This document shows positions 26,708-35,703 of a stretch of 64,000 nucleotides of DNA, piece by piece. The translations under genes were made by a program, and so were the position numbers. A model generated the notes under the pieces. That model searched no databases, was not told where the DNA came from, and saw nothing but the letters and a program-made list of their open reading frames with translations. Source of the stretch: an uncultured Ectothiorhodospiraceae bacterium (GTDB lineage Bacteria; Pseudomonadota; Gammaproteobacteria; UBA6429; Thiohalophilaceae); the NCBI GenBank assembly GCA_947259575.1, contig CAMYMU010000012.1:1-64000 (forward strand), in the 5' to 3' direction. Position 1 is the stretch's first letter. Every line of letters begins with the position of its first letter.

Positions 26708-27940
26708 ATGAATTCCTTCTGGCGTAATGTTCCCTTACTCGCGACAAGTCAATCGCTAATGATGAGTAGTATGAGCCTGATCCTCACTGCTGCGGCACTG
26801 GTTGGATTTTCGTTGGCTCCTGATAAATCACTGGCGACCTTGCCGGTCGCGGTTATTTTTATCGCTGTTATGTTTACGAGTATCCCTGCGGCACTGTTAA
26901 TGGATCGTATTGGTCGTAAAAATGGTTTTATGTTGGCGACATTTTTTGGCATGGGCGGCGGGGCCGTGGCCACCTATGGCATTATCCAGGCAGATTTTTG
27001 GCTGTTTACTGCGGGTGGCGTGCTGGTTGGTATGTTTAATGGATTTGGTAATTACTTCCGATTTGCAGCTGCCGATGCAGTGGATACCGAGCACAAGAGT
27101 CGTGCCATTTCAGTCGTGATGTTGGGCGGCGTAGTCGCGGCAATTGTCGGCCCCAATCTGGCGAACTTAACTCAAGACTCGATAGACGACGCGCCCTTTG
27201 CTGGCAGCTATATGTCGATTATTGTGATTTATGCATTGGCTTTGCTTGCCCTGGCCTTTTTAAAGTTACCGACAGTGCAAAAACCAAAAGATCAGAACAC
27301 TGCTAGTCGGGGACGTTCGCTTGTGACGATTGCTAGCCAGCCAAAATTTATTGTTGCACTTATCTGTGCTATGTTGGGTTATGGTGTAATGTCGTTTGTG
27401 ATGACGGCAACCCCACTAGCAATGAGTCATCACGCCCACTCATTTTCTGATACTTCCTTTGTTATCCAGTGGCATGTCCTGGGTATGTTCGCGCCTTCAT
27501 TTTTTACCGGTCATTTAATTCATCGTTTTGGTGTCTTGAGGATAATGTTTGTTGGTGGGGTGATGGGACTTATGTGTGTCGCTATAAATTTACTGGGTTC
27601 CAGTGTCTCACATTATTGGGCGGCCTTGACGTTATTAGGGATTAGCTGGAATTTTCTGTTCATTGGCGCTACGACTCTATTGACGGAGACCTATACGCAA
27701 CAAGAAAGGGGAAAAACCCAGGCGATGAACGACTTTGTTATTTTTACCACGGTAACTATTTCCTCGCTAACCGCAGGTACATTACAACATCACTTTGGCT
27801 GGCAAGTAATTAATATCGGGGTGCTACCTTTTCTAATTTTTACTCTTATATGTATTTTATGGCTGGGCAATAAATTGCGGCGTGATGAACGTTTCACTGA
27901 GAGCCAGCTACAAGAAGTATTGAGTGAGCATGAGGTGTGA
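26708..27940 (+). CDS. Major facilitator superfamily transporter
   Basis: A 410-residue protein with twelve hydrophobic helices. The MFS signature between helices 2 and 3 is seen as LLMDRIGRKNGFML (D-R-x-G-R-K), and the equivalent in the second half as HLIHRFGVLRIM. A cytoplasmic loop follows helix 6 (around KPKDQNTASRGRS). Substrate cannot be told from sequence. It lies within the glycan-type gene group but is spaced about 100 bases from its neighbours, so it may be a separate unit. Confidence 0.85.
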   Translation: MNSFWRNVPLLATSQSLMMSSMSLILTAAALVGFSLAPDKSLATLPVAVIFIAVMFTSIPAALLMDRIGRKNGFMLATFFGMGGGAVATYGIIQADFWLFTAGGVLVGMFNGFGNYFRFAAADAVDTEHKSRAISVVMLGGVVAAIVGPNLANLTQDSIDDAPFAGSYMSIIVIYALALLALAFLKLPTVQKPKDQNTASRGRSLVTIASQPKFIVALICAMLGYGVMSFVMTATPLAMSHHAHSFSDTSFVIQWHVLGMFAPSFFTGHLIHRFGVLRIMFVGGVMGLMCVAINLLGSSVSHYWAALTLLGISWNFLFIGATTLLTETYTQQERGKTQAMNDFVIFTTVTISSLTAGTLQHHFGWQVINIGVLPFLIFTLICILWLGNKLRRDERFTESQLQEVLSEHEV

Positions 27941-28042
27941 ATAAAGGAACTCCTACTGGAACAAAGTGGTTTTTGAAGAGTAGGATGTTTATAATGAATA
28001 TTATGTCTTATATTACGACTAATTTAGACAAAGCCGACAAAA

Positions 28043-29110
28043 TTGAAAAAACAAAAATACTTTGGCTATTCAATTGATCCTGTAGAGTTACAGGATATAA
28101 AAAAAATTGGCGTACTCTGTTCAGGCTTAATAGGGGATGTGTTCATGCGTGTTCCTATTATCGAAGCGCTTAAACAACGTTTTCCCCAGGCTAAAATAAC
28201 CGCCATTGTCGACCCAGCGGCTAAGGATGTTTTAAGCAATCACCCCGACTGTGATGAGGTCATTATTCTGCGAAGAAAAAAAAGGCCTTTTGTTCGCTAT
28301 CTCTTCAACAATATAAATAGACTGATATGGTTACGCCGCCAGCATTTCGATTTATTTATCAATCTTTACTCTGGCGGTTCAAGTACGACGATTACTCGCC
28401 TGGTTAATGCGCGTATACGTCTCGGTTTTGATCATACTAAGGCCCTGCGTTGGTCTAACAATCTTTTAGTTAAAACACCATCGTTTTGTCAGCACTGGAC
28501 AGTGGCCCTGGGAAAAAAACTAGTCCCTTTAGGTATAGGCGATAATCAAATTCGAAGGGGATCGAGTTTTCATATAACTGAGGCTGCGAGCCAACGTGCT
28601 GCACAGCTGTTAGCGGAACAATCCCGTTATCTGGCGATTAACCTGGGCGCAGGTAAAGAAGTAAAAAGATGGCCTGTAACTAGTTTTGCTGAGCTTGCGG
28701 AGAAAATATCTCAGCAGCATGGTCTTATCCCCGTTGTCTTGACCAACCCGGGAATGGAAAAGCTATCGACCGAGTTTGTAGAGCAATATCGTGGTGATTG
28801 TATCAAACTACCAGTCTTGAGCCTGAATGAAGTTGGTGCGATTATGCAACGATGTGTCGCTTTGATAACCGGTGATACGTCAATTATGCATATGGCATTT
28901 GGTGTTAAGGTGCCAAATATGGTGCTGTTCACCGATACCAGGCCCGAGATTGTTGAGCCTGAAGATTGTATGCATGTTGCCTGTTTTATCGAGGATCCAG
29001 ACAATATAAATAGTTGTGGAAAACCTTCAGGTACTGTCAAAATACCGGTAAACTATGCTTATCAAAAGTTTGAAATCTTATTCAATAAGCTAGAGAAACC
29101 CCAGAAGTAG
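28043..29110 (+). CDS. Glycosyltransferase family 9 (heptosyltransferase-like)
   Basis: A 355-residue GT9 protein, the family of LPS heptosyltransferases. Seen: the N-terminal CSGLIGDVFMRVPIIEALKQRFP (acceptor-side loop with Gly-Asp), LFINLYSG, the nucleotide-sugar domain with LAINLGAGKEVKRWP, and the donor-site ITGDTSIMHMAFG with the conserved Gly-Asp-Thr and His. The sugar is unknown. The start is TTG at 28043: a TAG lies in frame at 28025 and no ATG or GTG occurs before the conserved N-terminal strand. Its neighbours are methyltransferases, in keeping with LPS core or capsule modification. Confidence 0.85.
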   Translation: MKKQKYFGYSIDPVELQDIKKIGVLCSGLIGDVFMRVPIIEALKQRFPQAKITAIVDPAAKDVLSNHPDCDEVIILRRKKRPFVRYLFNNINRLIWLRRQHFDLFINLYSGGSSTTITRLVNARIRLGFDHTKALRWSNNLLVKTPSFCQHWTVALGKKLVPLGIGDNQIRRGSSFHITEAASQRAAQLLAEQSRYLAINLGAGKEVKRWPVTSFAELAEKISQQHGLIPVVLTNPGMEKLSTEFVEQYRGDCIKLPVLSLNEVGAIMQRCVALITGDTSIMHMAFGVKVPNMVLFTDTRPEIVEPEDCMHVACFIEDPDNINSCGKPSGTVKIPVNYAYQKFEILFNKLEKPQK

Positions 29111-29132
29111 CAAAAGAAGTAGAAATACACCC

Positions 29133-29816
29133 ATGTTGAAAGAAATTTATAAACGTATTCGCTATAACTTGTTTTCACCGATTCCGGCTGAGCGAAAAAA
29201 TTTGCCGGTCAAAGATCGCATCCGCAAGGTTCGTTACAATTTATTTGGCCGTTTACCGTTTCTTGGGCGTAAGCAATCACTGGGTGAGACGGCAAAAGCC
29301 CGTTCGCGTCGTCAAAGAGAAGGTTTCTTTGAAAAGTATTGTCAGGGTTATGGGCTCGACATTGGCTACGGTGGTGATCCTATTGTCAGCAATGTTCGGG
29401 GCTGGGATTTTGAGCATGGTGATGCACAATACATAAATGGTCTGGATGACGAGAGTTTTGACTTTGTTTATTCCAGCCATCTTCTTGAACACCTACCGGA
29501 TCCAGAGTTATCGCTGAGAAATTGGTGGCGAGTACTGAAACCAGGCGGTTATCTCTTGCTTTATTTACCGCATCGTGATCTTTATGAAAAGAAAAAGCAT
29601 TTACCTTCACGCTTTAATGATGATCACATGCATTTCTTCCTGCCCGAAGAAGAAGATCTCCCTGATACATTGGGCTTAGTCCCTTTAATGAAACGTGTAC
29701 TTGGAGATATCGAGGTTGTTTATTGTAAAGTGTGCGATGAAGGTTATGTAAATCCGGGTGATGATCTACCGAGCGAAGGTGAGTTTTCAATAGAGGCCGT
29801 GGTTCGAAAAAAGTAA
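29133..29816 (+). CDS. Class I SAM-dependent methyltransferase (type 11)
   Basis: A 227-residue protein. A basic N-terminal 65 residues precede the methyltransferase domain. Motif I appears in shortened form as GLDIGYGGDPI, the motif around the acidic residue as NGLDDESFDFVYSSHLLEHLPDP, and post-motif III as WWRVLKPGGYLLLYLPH. This is the usual Methyltransf_11 layout. The N-terminal repeats RIRYNLFS and KVRYNLFG form two similar 8-residue units that may contact membrane or glycan. It begins 22 bases after the GT9 gene and is probably co-transcribed. Confidence 0.8.
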   Translation: MLKEIYKRIRYNLFSPIPAERKNLPVKDRIRKVRYNLFGRLPFLGRKQSLGETAKARSRRQREGFFEKYCQGYGLDIGYGGDPIVSNVRGWDFEHGDAQYINGLDDESFDFVYSSHLLEHLPDPELSLRNWWRVLKPGGYLLLYLPHRDLYEKKKHLPSRFNDDHMHFFLPEEEDLPDTLGLVPLMKRVLGDIEVVYCKVCDEGYVNPGDDLPSEGEFSIEAVVRKK

Positions 29817-29843
29817 CAAGCTAATTGTTTTCCAGGCAGCTGG

Positions 29844-30068
29844 CTAGTCCAATGCGGGCCCCAGCACAAACTCAACTGTCTCGAATCCTCTTTCCTCGAG
29901 TAAGTCTGATATATCTTCCCAGCTATATTCAGAATCCTCTTCTTCGGCTTTTGCAATCAGCCCTGTCACATAGCGGTATACTTCATGTTCCTCAAAGTCA
30001 TCCGGGATGCTGACCAGGCGAATTGCTTTATGATCCTGGGCGGGTAATACCATCAGTTTTTTATCCAT
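29844..30068 (-). CDS. Small acidic conserved hypothetical protein
   Basis: A 74-residue acidic, cytoplasmic protein with a likely alpha/beta layout: strands at AIRLVSIPD and TVEFVLGP flank two helices (EHEVYRYVTGLIAKAEEEDS and WEDISDLLEERG). No family name is recognised, but the even composition and compact fold support a real gene. It is convergent with the methyltransferase gene and has no partner on its strand. Confidence 0.6.
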   Translation of the reverse strand: MDKKLMVLPAQDHKAIRLVSIPDDFEEHEVYRYVTGLIAKAEEEDSEYSWEDISDLLEERGFETVEFVLGPALD

Positions 30069-30202
30069 TTTTTAATCCTGTTTTTATTGCGTGCAAAGCT
30101 CTAATCTTTAGTAAGTCTTGCTACTCTATCCTGGTCATTATCGTAACGCATAATTGTTATACTTAGCGATATAAAATAAATTAGGTTAATAGAATCTGCC
30201 CT

Positions 30203-31018
30203 ATGAAAAGAACCCCACTCATTATCCTGTTTTGGTCCGTGTTGGGCCTGCTGGCTTTTAATATATGGTTTTATTTTCAGCAGCCAGGGATGGTATTTTA
30301 TCCTTATTCAGAACTGAAATCGACACCGGCCGACTGGGGTTTGGAGTATGAAGATGTTCAATTAACGACTTCTGATAATAATGCCGTGCACGGCTGGTAT
30401 TTACCTGCGAAAAATTCAAATCAAGTTGTGTTATTTTTTCATGGCAACGCTGGAAATATTTCTCATCGGGGTGATTCGTTGGAAATCTTTCACCGCCTCG
30501 GGCTTAATGTTCTAATTATCGATTACCGTGGCTATGGGAATAGCCAGGGTGAGGAGAGTGAGCAGGGTTTTTATCTCGACGCTAAAGCTGCATGGCAATA
30601 TCTCACTGAACAGCGAGGTTATAAAGCAGAGGATATCATTATTTTTGGTCGTTCGATGGGAGGTGCTGTCGCCACACATTTAGCAAGCCAGGTTCAACCA
30701 GGTGCCTTAATACTTGAATCAACTTTTAGCTCGGTCAAAGACATGGCGGCGATGGTAATGCCTGTTATCTCAAAGCTAGTTTACTTGCGGTATGATTTTG
30801 ATACTGAGAATAAGATCAGTCAGGTTAAGTCACCTCTACTTGTCTTGCATAGCCCAGGGGATGAGGTCGTACCATATCCGCTAGGTGTAAAAGTATATAA
30901 TGCGGCGAATTCACCCAGGTACTTTTATGAATTACATGGTAGTCACAACGATGGATTTATCGAAAGTCAGCCAGGTTACTCACAGGCTATCGCTAGCTTC
31001 CTTGAAGAGACTGAATAA
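30203..31018 (+). CDS. Membrane-anchored alpha/beta hydrolase (BEM46/ABHD13-like)
   Basis: A 271-residue hydrolase. An N-terminal hydrophobic helix (7-23) anchors it, with the catalytic domain probably in the periplasm. The triad is intact: Ser151 in GRSMGG, Asp220 in HSPGDEVVP and His248 in HGSHNDGF. The oxyanion strand reads FFHGNAGN and the following DYRGYGNSQG is typical of COG1073-type proteins. Substrates of this family are largely unknown (esters or lipids). It appears monocistronic. Confidence 0.85.
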   Translation: MKRTPLIILFWSVLGLLAFNIWFYFQQPGMVFYPYSELKSTPADWGLEYEDVQLTTSDNNAVHGWYLPAKNSNQVVLFFHGNAGNISHRGDSLEIFHRLGLNVLIIDYRGYGNSQGEESEQGFYLDAKAAWQYLTEQRGYKAEDIIIFGRSMGGAVATHLASQVQPGALILESTFSSVKDMAAMVMPVISKLVYLRYDFDTENKISQVKSPLLVLHSPGDEVVPYPLGVKVYNAANSPRYFYELHGSHNDGFIESQPGYSQAIASFLEETE

Positions 31019-31280
31019 AATAGTTTATATACTTGCCGATGATCTACAATATTTTGTTAGAGAAAAGAATATAGCGAGCTTGTGCTGCATGAATGTGAGT
31101 AATGTTACTCTTTCAAATGAGTTGTTGCTTAATCTTCATTAAGTAGTCTGCTAATAAGTAACTGATTTATAGTTGAATCTGGCCGTTCATTCTAAATACA
31201 GTGGCCAGTAATGGACATGACTTTTCAGGATGAAAATTCTGGATATAATGACCAGGTATTAATAATATTAACCACATCTT

Positions 31281-31733
31281 ATGAAACAGTCGTCTCCGCA
31301 ACAGACATATGAATATTACCGTCAGTATCGTGGTAGTTTTACCAGTATTTTACGTTGGCCTCAGCTAGATGAGTTTTGGCAAACCCTAAAATCGATGGCG
31401 GCAACAGATTGGTATATTTATGCCATCGGTGAGGATGTCCCAGAACAACCAGCAAGTCCGGAGCAATTTGAAAGCTTTATCTCTGAGATCGATGCACTCT
31501 TAAGAAAAGAACACCAGGAAGATTTTTGTGGCGTGGTCTATGTTGACGATAAGGCTGAGCCGAGTTTTATTAAAATCTATGACCCCAATAATCTGGGCGT
31601 GGTCTGTGGATTTAGTGACAACCCACCCTTACCAGGTTGGATACTCAGCACAACTAAACCAGAACAGCTGGATCAAAATACGTTTCTACCCCAATCGCGC
31701 AAGCGTTGGTGGCGACGATTATTTTCTGAGTAG
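31281..31733 (+). CDS. Conserved hypothetical protein
   Basis: A 150-residue cytoplasmic protein that I do not recognise with confidence. It opens with a helical segment (QQTYEYYRQYRG), has an aromatic core (DWYIYAIGED), a helix SPEQFESFISEIDALLRKEH, a strand pair FCGVVYVDD and SFIKIYDPNNLG, and an ending rich in Trp and Arg (SRKRWWRRLF), which could touch membrane or nucleic acid. It converges with yaaA. Confidence 0.65.
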   Translation: MKQSSPQQTYEYYRQYRGSFTSILRWPQLDEFWQTLKSMAATDWYIYAIGEDVPEQPASPEQFESFISEIDALLRKEHQEDFCGVVYVDDKAEPSFIKIYDPNNLGVVCGFSDNPPLPGWILSTTKPEQLDQNTFLPQSRKRWWRRLFSE

Positions 31734-31784
31734 TAGCTAACGTTTTCTTATCTTACCGGATGGCGTTGGCAACTAAACTCTAGT

Positions 31785-32555
31785 TTATTGTTTACGCGTA
31801 AAAACCCATTTATTACCTTTGCTGAGTTTTTTATTGAACTTATAGCCATCTTCGTTGAATGACTTGATATCTTCAGGGTCACTTAACTGGTTTTGAATGA
31901 TGTAGCGGCTCAGTATTCCGCGTGCTTTTTTTGCATAGATGCCAATCATCTTGTAATCACTACCTTTGAATTCTTTGAACTCAGGTGTGATGATCTCTGC
32001 GTTAAGCTCTTTGGGTTTCACTGACTTAAAATATTCGTTTGAAGCTAGGTTGATCAAATAGTTAGATTTTATTTTCTTTAACTGCTTATTAAGACCATCA
32101 GTTATTGTGGAACCCCAAAACTCGTAGAGGTTCTTGCCGCGATCTGTTTCTAGGCGTGTACCCATCTCTAATCGGTAAGGTTGCATTAGATCTAATGGAC
32201 GTAACAGGCCATACAAGCCGGATAAAATTCGAAAGTGCTTTTGTGCAAAATTAAAATCCTTTGAATTGAAAGACTCAGCATTCAGACCTGTATAAACATC
32301 ACCTTTGAATGCGAGTGCAGCTTGTTTGGCATTTTTCGGGGTAAATTTCTTTTTCCATGCCTCATAGCGATCAAAATTCAGATCAGCAATTTTGGTGCTG
32401 ACCTTCATAAGTTCAGAAATATCAAGCGAGGAAAATCGACGCAAGCGATTAATCAATTCCTGTGAATCATCCAGGTAATCAGGAATAGTGGCGACTGTGG
32501 TTTTCGCCGGGGTTTCGTAATCCAGGGTTTTTGCGGGGGATACAACAATCAACAT
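31785..32555 (-). CDS. yaaA: Peroxide stress protein YaaA (UPF0246)
   Basis: A 256-residue protein that matches YaaA along its length: MLIVVSPAKTLDYETP at the start, ALAFKGDVYTGL, HFRILSGLYGLLRPLDLMQPYRLEMG in two adjoining blocks, LINLASNEYFKSV, and GIYAKKARGILSRYI near the end. In E. coli YaaA limits intracellular free iron and protects DNA during hydrogen peroxide stress. The protein is cytoplasmic. It shares the 158-base divergent region 32556-32713 with the macro-domain gene. No OxyR site was identified by eye. Confidence 0.93.
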   Translation of the reverse strand: MLIVVSPAKTLDYETPAKTTVATIPDYLDDSQELINRLRRFSSLDISELMKVSTKIADLNFDRYEAWKKKFTPKNAKQAALAFKGDVYTGLNAESFNSKDFNFAQKHFRILSGLYGLLRPLDLMQPYRLEMGTRLETDRGKNLYEFWGSTITDGLNKQLKKIKSNYLINLASNEYFKSVKPKELNAEIITPEFKEFKGSDYKMIGIYAKKARGILSRYIIQNQLSDPEDIKSFNEDGYKFNKKLSKGNKWVFTRKQ

Positions 32556-32713
32556 ACTGCTTACACCAATTTAAATGCCAGAATTCGGTAATATATCAAA
32601 CTATTGCTACCAAATTAAACAGAAATAATTTTTTCAGTGTTCTATGATTGATTTAGTGTGGAGTTTAATTGCTGTGAGATTGTTGCACTGCCAGGAAAAT
32701 CCGGATTGAGTGT

Positions 32714-33418
32714 ATGACAAATAAGACAATGCAATTTTTATTTGGTGACCGTGAGTTATTGCTCAAGGTTGGCGATCTATTGTCAGCACCAACTGAAGTG
32801 ATCGTTAACCCGGCCAACACGGGGCTCTCGCACGGTGGTGGACTCGCTGGACAAATTTTACATCATGCAGGTGATGAGCTGCAGGCTGAGAGTGATCAGT
32901 TTATTCGTGAGCATGGTGAACTTGAAAGTGGCATGGCAGTGTATACAACGGCAGGGCGATTACCTTATAAAGCTGTTATTCATGCGGTAGGGCCAAAAAT
33001 GGGCGAGGGAGATGAACAGGTCAAGATAGAACAGGCCGTCTCCCGTAGTTTGAAACTATGTGAAATTAATGAGTGGCAGTCGATAGCCTTTCCTGCGATT
33101 AGCACTGGAATATTTAGTGTCCCGGTAGAAACATGTGCGCGTGGTTTTTTCCGGGCCATTACCTCATTTTGGGATGCACGAATGGAGACCGCACCTGAAA
33201 AAATAATTCTTTGCCTAAAGCAAGAAGACTTTCGATATTTCTTCGATGCTTTTCGTGATGAGGCCATTGAAGACAATACCGCAAGCCCTGAAGCCATGAC
33301 AGCGGCTGCTGCGTTTGAAAATAATGACGAGTCAGAGCCCGAAACGGGTTATGTCGATCTAAGTAACGAAGATTTATCGGGGCTCGATGATGATGAGGTC
33401 AATGACTGGTTTAAATAA
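32714..33418 (+). CDS. Macro-domain (ADP-ribose-binding) protein with acidic tail
   Basis: A 234-residue protein. Residues about 15-180 form a macro domain: IVNPANTGLSHGGGLAGQIL contains the Asn and Gly loop that binds ADP-ribose, and AFPAISTGIFSVP the second phosphate loop, so binding and possibly deacylation of O-acetyl-ADP-ribose or removal of mono-ADP-ribose is expected. After it comes a strongly acidic tail of about 40 residues (NNDESEPETG, DLSNEDLSGLDDDEVNDW), unusual for the family. The gene is divergent from yaaA. Confidence 0.88.
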   Translation: MTNKTMQFLFGDRELLLKVGDLLSAPTEVIVNPANTGLSHGGGLAGQILHHAGDELQAESDQFIREHGELESGMAVYTTAGRLPYKAVIHAVGPKMGEGDEQVKIEQAVSRSLKLCEINEWQSIAFPAISTGIFSVPVETCARGFFRAITSFWDARMETAPEKIILCLKQEDFRYFFDAFRDEAIEDNTASPEAMTAAAAFENNDESEPETGYVDLSNEDLSGLDDDEVNDWFK

Positions 33419-33544
33419 GGTGCCTGCTCTAAGGATTAAACGATTTAGCGGTTAAATACCGGATTACCTTAGAGTGACATAAGTAATACAGATCCTGTAA
33501 ATAACCTAGCACGTTTACCTCGAACAGAGATTTTCCACTAGCCA

Positions 33545-34309
33545 ATGCAAGCAAAAACAACACGAGACAAGCTATCCTTTGAGTTTTTTGATCGAGACAA
33601 ACAGCCCACACAGTCGAACTATCAACAATTGATTCGTTTTCGAGAGGCGGGCCAACTCCCTGATGATGCGGACCAGCAGATTAAAGACTTTAGGGACAAG
33701 GTCGCGCGCTTGCCACTGACACTCGAATACATGTGGTACCAGGATTCGGCCAATGACCAGAAGACCCTGGTCGGTTATATGATGAGTAAATACACTGAGC
33801 TGTTAGATGAAGAATGGCTCACAGAGTTGTTGGCAGCTCGGATGTCCGGTGTGACGGCGCATGAACTAGCTGAAAAGATAAAAGCCAGACCCCAATATGA
33901 TCTTGGTTGGGACAAGGTTAATCGCTTTAGTTGGGAACCTGATGCTTTTGGTAAAGGCGTGCTATCGCTGGTGAATATCGAAGTAGCCAGGACATCGGGG
34001 GGACAGGGCTTATCTGACGAGTTAGTGACAAGAATGCTGGCCAGGGCCTATGACAAATTTAATATTTCATACGCCATTGCATATAGCCGTATTCCGCAAT
34101 ATGACCGGTCTGATTTACAACAATATGTTGAGCGACAAAGAGAGAGTGACCAGTTTCATCCAGATTGGGGGATACGGTTTCATCAGCGGGCCGGTGGCGT
34201 GTTGATTTGTGGGGTAGAAAACTGTGCTGAAAACGATCCTGATAGCGACAATAAGGGTTCGTTGGTCATCTATGACCTGGTTGAATTAAGGAAACAAAGC
34301 CGTATTTAA
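33545..34309 (+). CDS. Hypothetical protein, possible GNAT-like acetyltransferase
   Basis: A 254-residue cytoplasmic protein. Residues about 140-250 have the order expected of a GNAT domain: a strand VLSLVNIEVA, then GGQGLSDELVTRMLARAYDKF as the acetyl-CoA loop and helix (Q-G-L-S replacing the usual Q/R-x-x-G-x-G/A), and IRFHQRAGGVLICG after a mobile segment. The N-terminal half is helical and unassigned. GNAT assignment is an inference from layout; the family's usual core motif is imperfect. It is followed 71 bases later by the degenerate dienelactone hydrolase gene. Confidence 0.55.
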   Translation: MQAKTTRDKLSFEFFDRDKQPTQSNYQQLIRFREAGQLPDDADQQIKDFRDKVARLPLTLEYMWYQDSANDQKTLVGYMMSKYTELLDEEWLTELLAARMSGVTAHELAEKIKARPQYDLGWDKVNRFSWEPDAFGKGVLSLVNIEVARTSGGQGLSDELVTRMLARAYDKFNISYAIAYSRIPQYDRSDLQQYVERQRESDQFHPDWGIRFHQRAGGVLICGVENCAENDPDSDNKGSLVIYDLVELRKQSRI

Positions 34310-34380
34310 GGGATTCAGACTCGCTTTTTTGGCAAAGTGGTTTAAAATGCCTCTCCCCAATATTCCCAAGGATTTTCAAA

Positions 34381-35244
34381 ATGAAGTATGTTGTTTTTGC
34401 CTGCCTGATACTGATCTCCAGTCTGTCACTCGCGCACCAGCAAAAAGAAGACAATAGCTGGTGGTGGAGTAATGCCTGGTGGAATGAAGGCAAAATAGAA
34501 ACACCACAGAATCACGATCTAAAAGTTTCCTGGGAAAGTTATCAGAGTGGGGAAGTAGATGTACCGGTAATGGTAGTGCGTCCAAATGATAATAAAAAAT
34601 ACCCGGCTGTTTTTTTTCAACATGGTCGGCGTGGCCTGGGTGAGTTGGTTCGACGCCATGCCAAGCGAGTGGCAGCCCGCGGTTTTGTTGTGTTTGCGCC
34701 GGATATCTACAAAGCGCACTTCTTGGGTACTCACCCGATTGAGCATGATTATGCACTGGAAAAAGATATCAATGCAGGTGTTGATGTGTTGTTAAAGCGA
34801 AAGGATATTAGTACCAGTCGAGCTTGTTTTTATTCACACACACGTGGTGGCTACTACACGCTGAAACTTTCGACGACCTTCAAGCGCCAGGAAAAAGATG
34901 CCGCTTGTTATGTTTCTTATTATCCGCACTTGCAAGACCCGAACGCACCAGAAGCAGAGCAGGTTTATGGATATGCCAGAGAAATAGATCAGATGACTTT
35001 ACCGACGCTGGTGTTTATTGGCGATCAAGAACAGTACCAACGCCGCCGAGTTATCGAGACCAGTATTAAGGTAATGCAGGATAATGACCGAGATGCCCGC
35101 CTAATCATTTACCCTGGAGTTGGGCGAGGTTTTGACTTTCGCCCAGAGAATGTTCGCACCTTTGCCGATGATCTAGCATCAAAAGATGCGGTTATGCGTG
35201 CGGCGAATTTCATGCGTAAACATTTAGCAAAGTATAAAAAATAA
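34381..35244 (+). CDS. Exported dienelactone-hydrolase homologue with a degenerate catalytic triad
   Basis: A 287-residue protein with a signal peptide (ending LSLA). The alpha/beta-hydrolase fold of the dienelactone hydrolase family is clear: FFQHGRRGLGE, FVVFAPDIYKAHF, VDVLLKRKD, LPTLVFIGDQEQY, LIIYPGVGRGFDFR. The nucleophile elbow, normally G-x-C/S-x-G-G, reads S-H-T-R-G-G with Thr154 in the nucleophile place. The usual catalytic His of the YPGxGHGF motif is Arg249. At the Asp position the sequence is G-D-Q-E. The protein is therefore probably not a classical hydrolase. Its TAA overlaps the next ATG by one base (coupled to the YcgL gene). Confidence 0.8.
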   Translation: MKYVVFACLILISSLSLAHQQKEDNSWWWSNAWWNEGKIETPQNHDLKVSWESYQSGEVDVPVMVVRPNDNKKYPAVFFQHGRRGLGELVRRHAKRVAARGFVVFAPDIYKAHFLGTHPIEHDYALEKDINAGVDVLLKRKDISTSRACFYSHTRGGYYTLKLSTTFKRQEKDAACYVSYYPHLQDPNAPEAEQVYGYAREIDQMTLPTLVFIGDQEQYQRRRVIETSIKVMQDNDRDARLIIYPGVGRGFDFRPENVRTFADDLASKDAVMRAANFMRKHLAKYKK

Positions 35245-35537
35245 TGAAGTGTGTGATTTTTCGCTGCAGTAAGAAAGATGAGATGTACCTTTATGTGCCG
35301 CATAAAGAAGCTGATGATGAGTTGTTAAGTGAATTGCCAGAAGATTTGAAAAAATTGACGGGCCGCCTGGAAAAGGTGATAGAGCTGGATTTGTTCCCTG
35401 AGCGGAAGCTGGCCCGTGCAGAGACTGGTGATGTAATGGCCTCGCTGGAAGAGAAGGGATTTTATATTCAAATGCCACCGAATGAAGTGATCCGTAAGGA
35501 TGACAGTATGTTGGACAACCCCTCAGACACCTTTTAA
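35244..35537 (+). CDS. YcgL-domain protein
   Basis: A 97-residue cytoplasmic protein of the YcgL family: MKCVIFRCSKKDEMYLYV at the start, FPERKLARAETGDVMASL in the middle, and GFYIQMPP towards the end are all family features. The function of YcgL proteins is not established. The ATG overlaps the stop of the preceding gene (TAATG), so translation should be coupled. Confidence 0.88.
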   Translation: MKCVIFRCSKKDEMYLYVPHKEADDELLSELPEDLKKLTGRLEKVIELDLFPERKLARAETGDVMASLEEKGFYIQMPPNEVIRKDDSMLDNPSDTF

Positions 35538-35703
35538 TTACTAAATTCCAGCCGACTATGGCTAACATTAATTATTTCTTTGCCTGCTCAGGTGTATTTA
35601 ATTGCCTAAAGCCTGGCCAACAGGCACAATGCGCGCTGCAAAATATTCTCATATGGCCAGTGATTGCTGGTTGCGTCTTTAAATTTTTAACGAGGAAGTT
35701 TTC

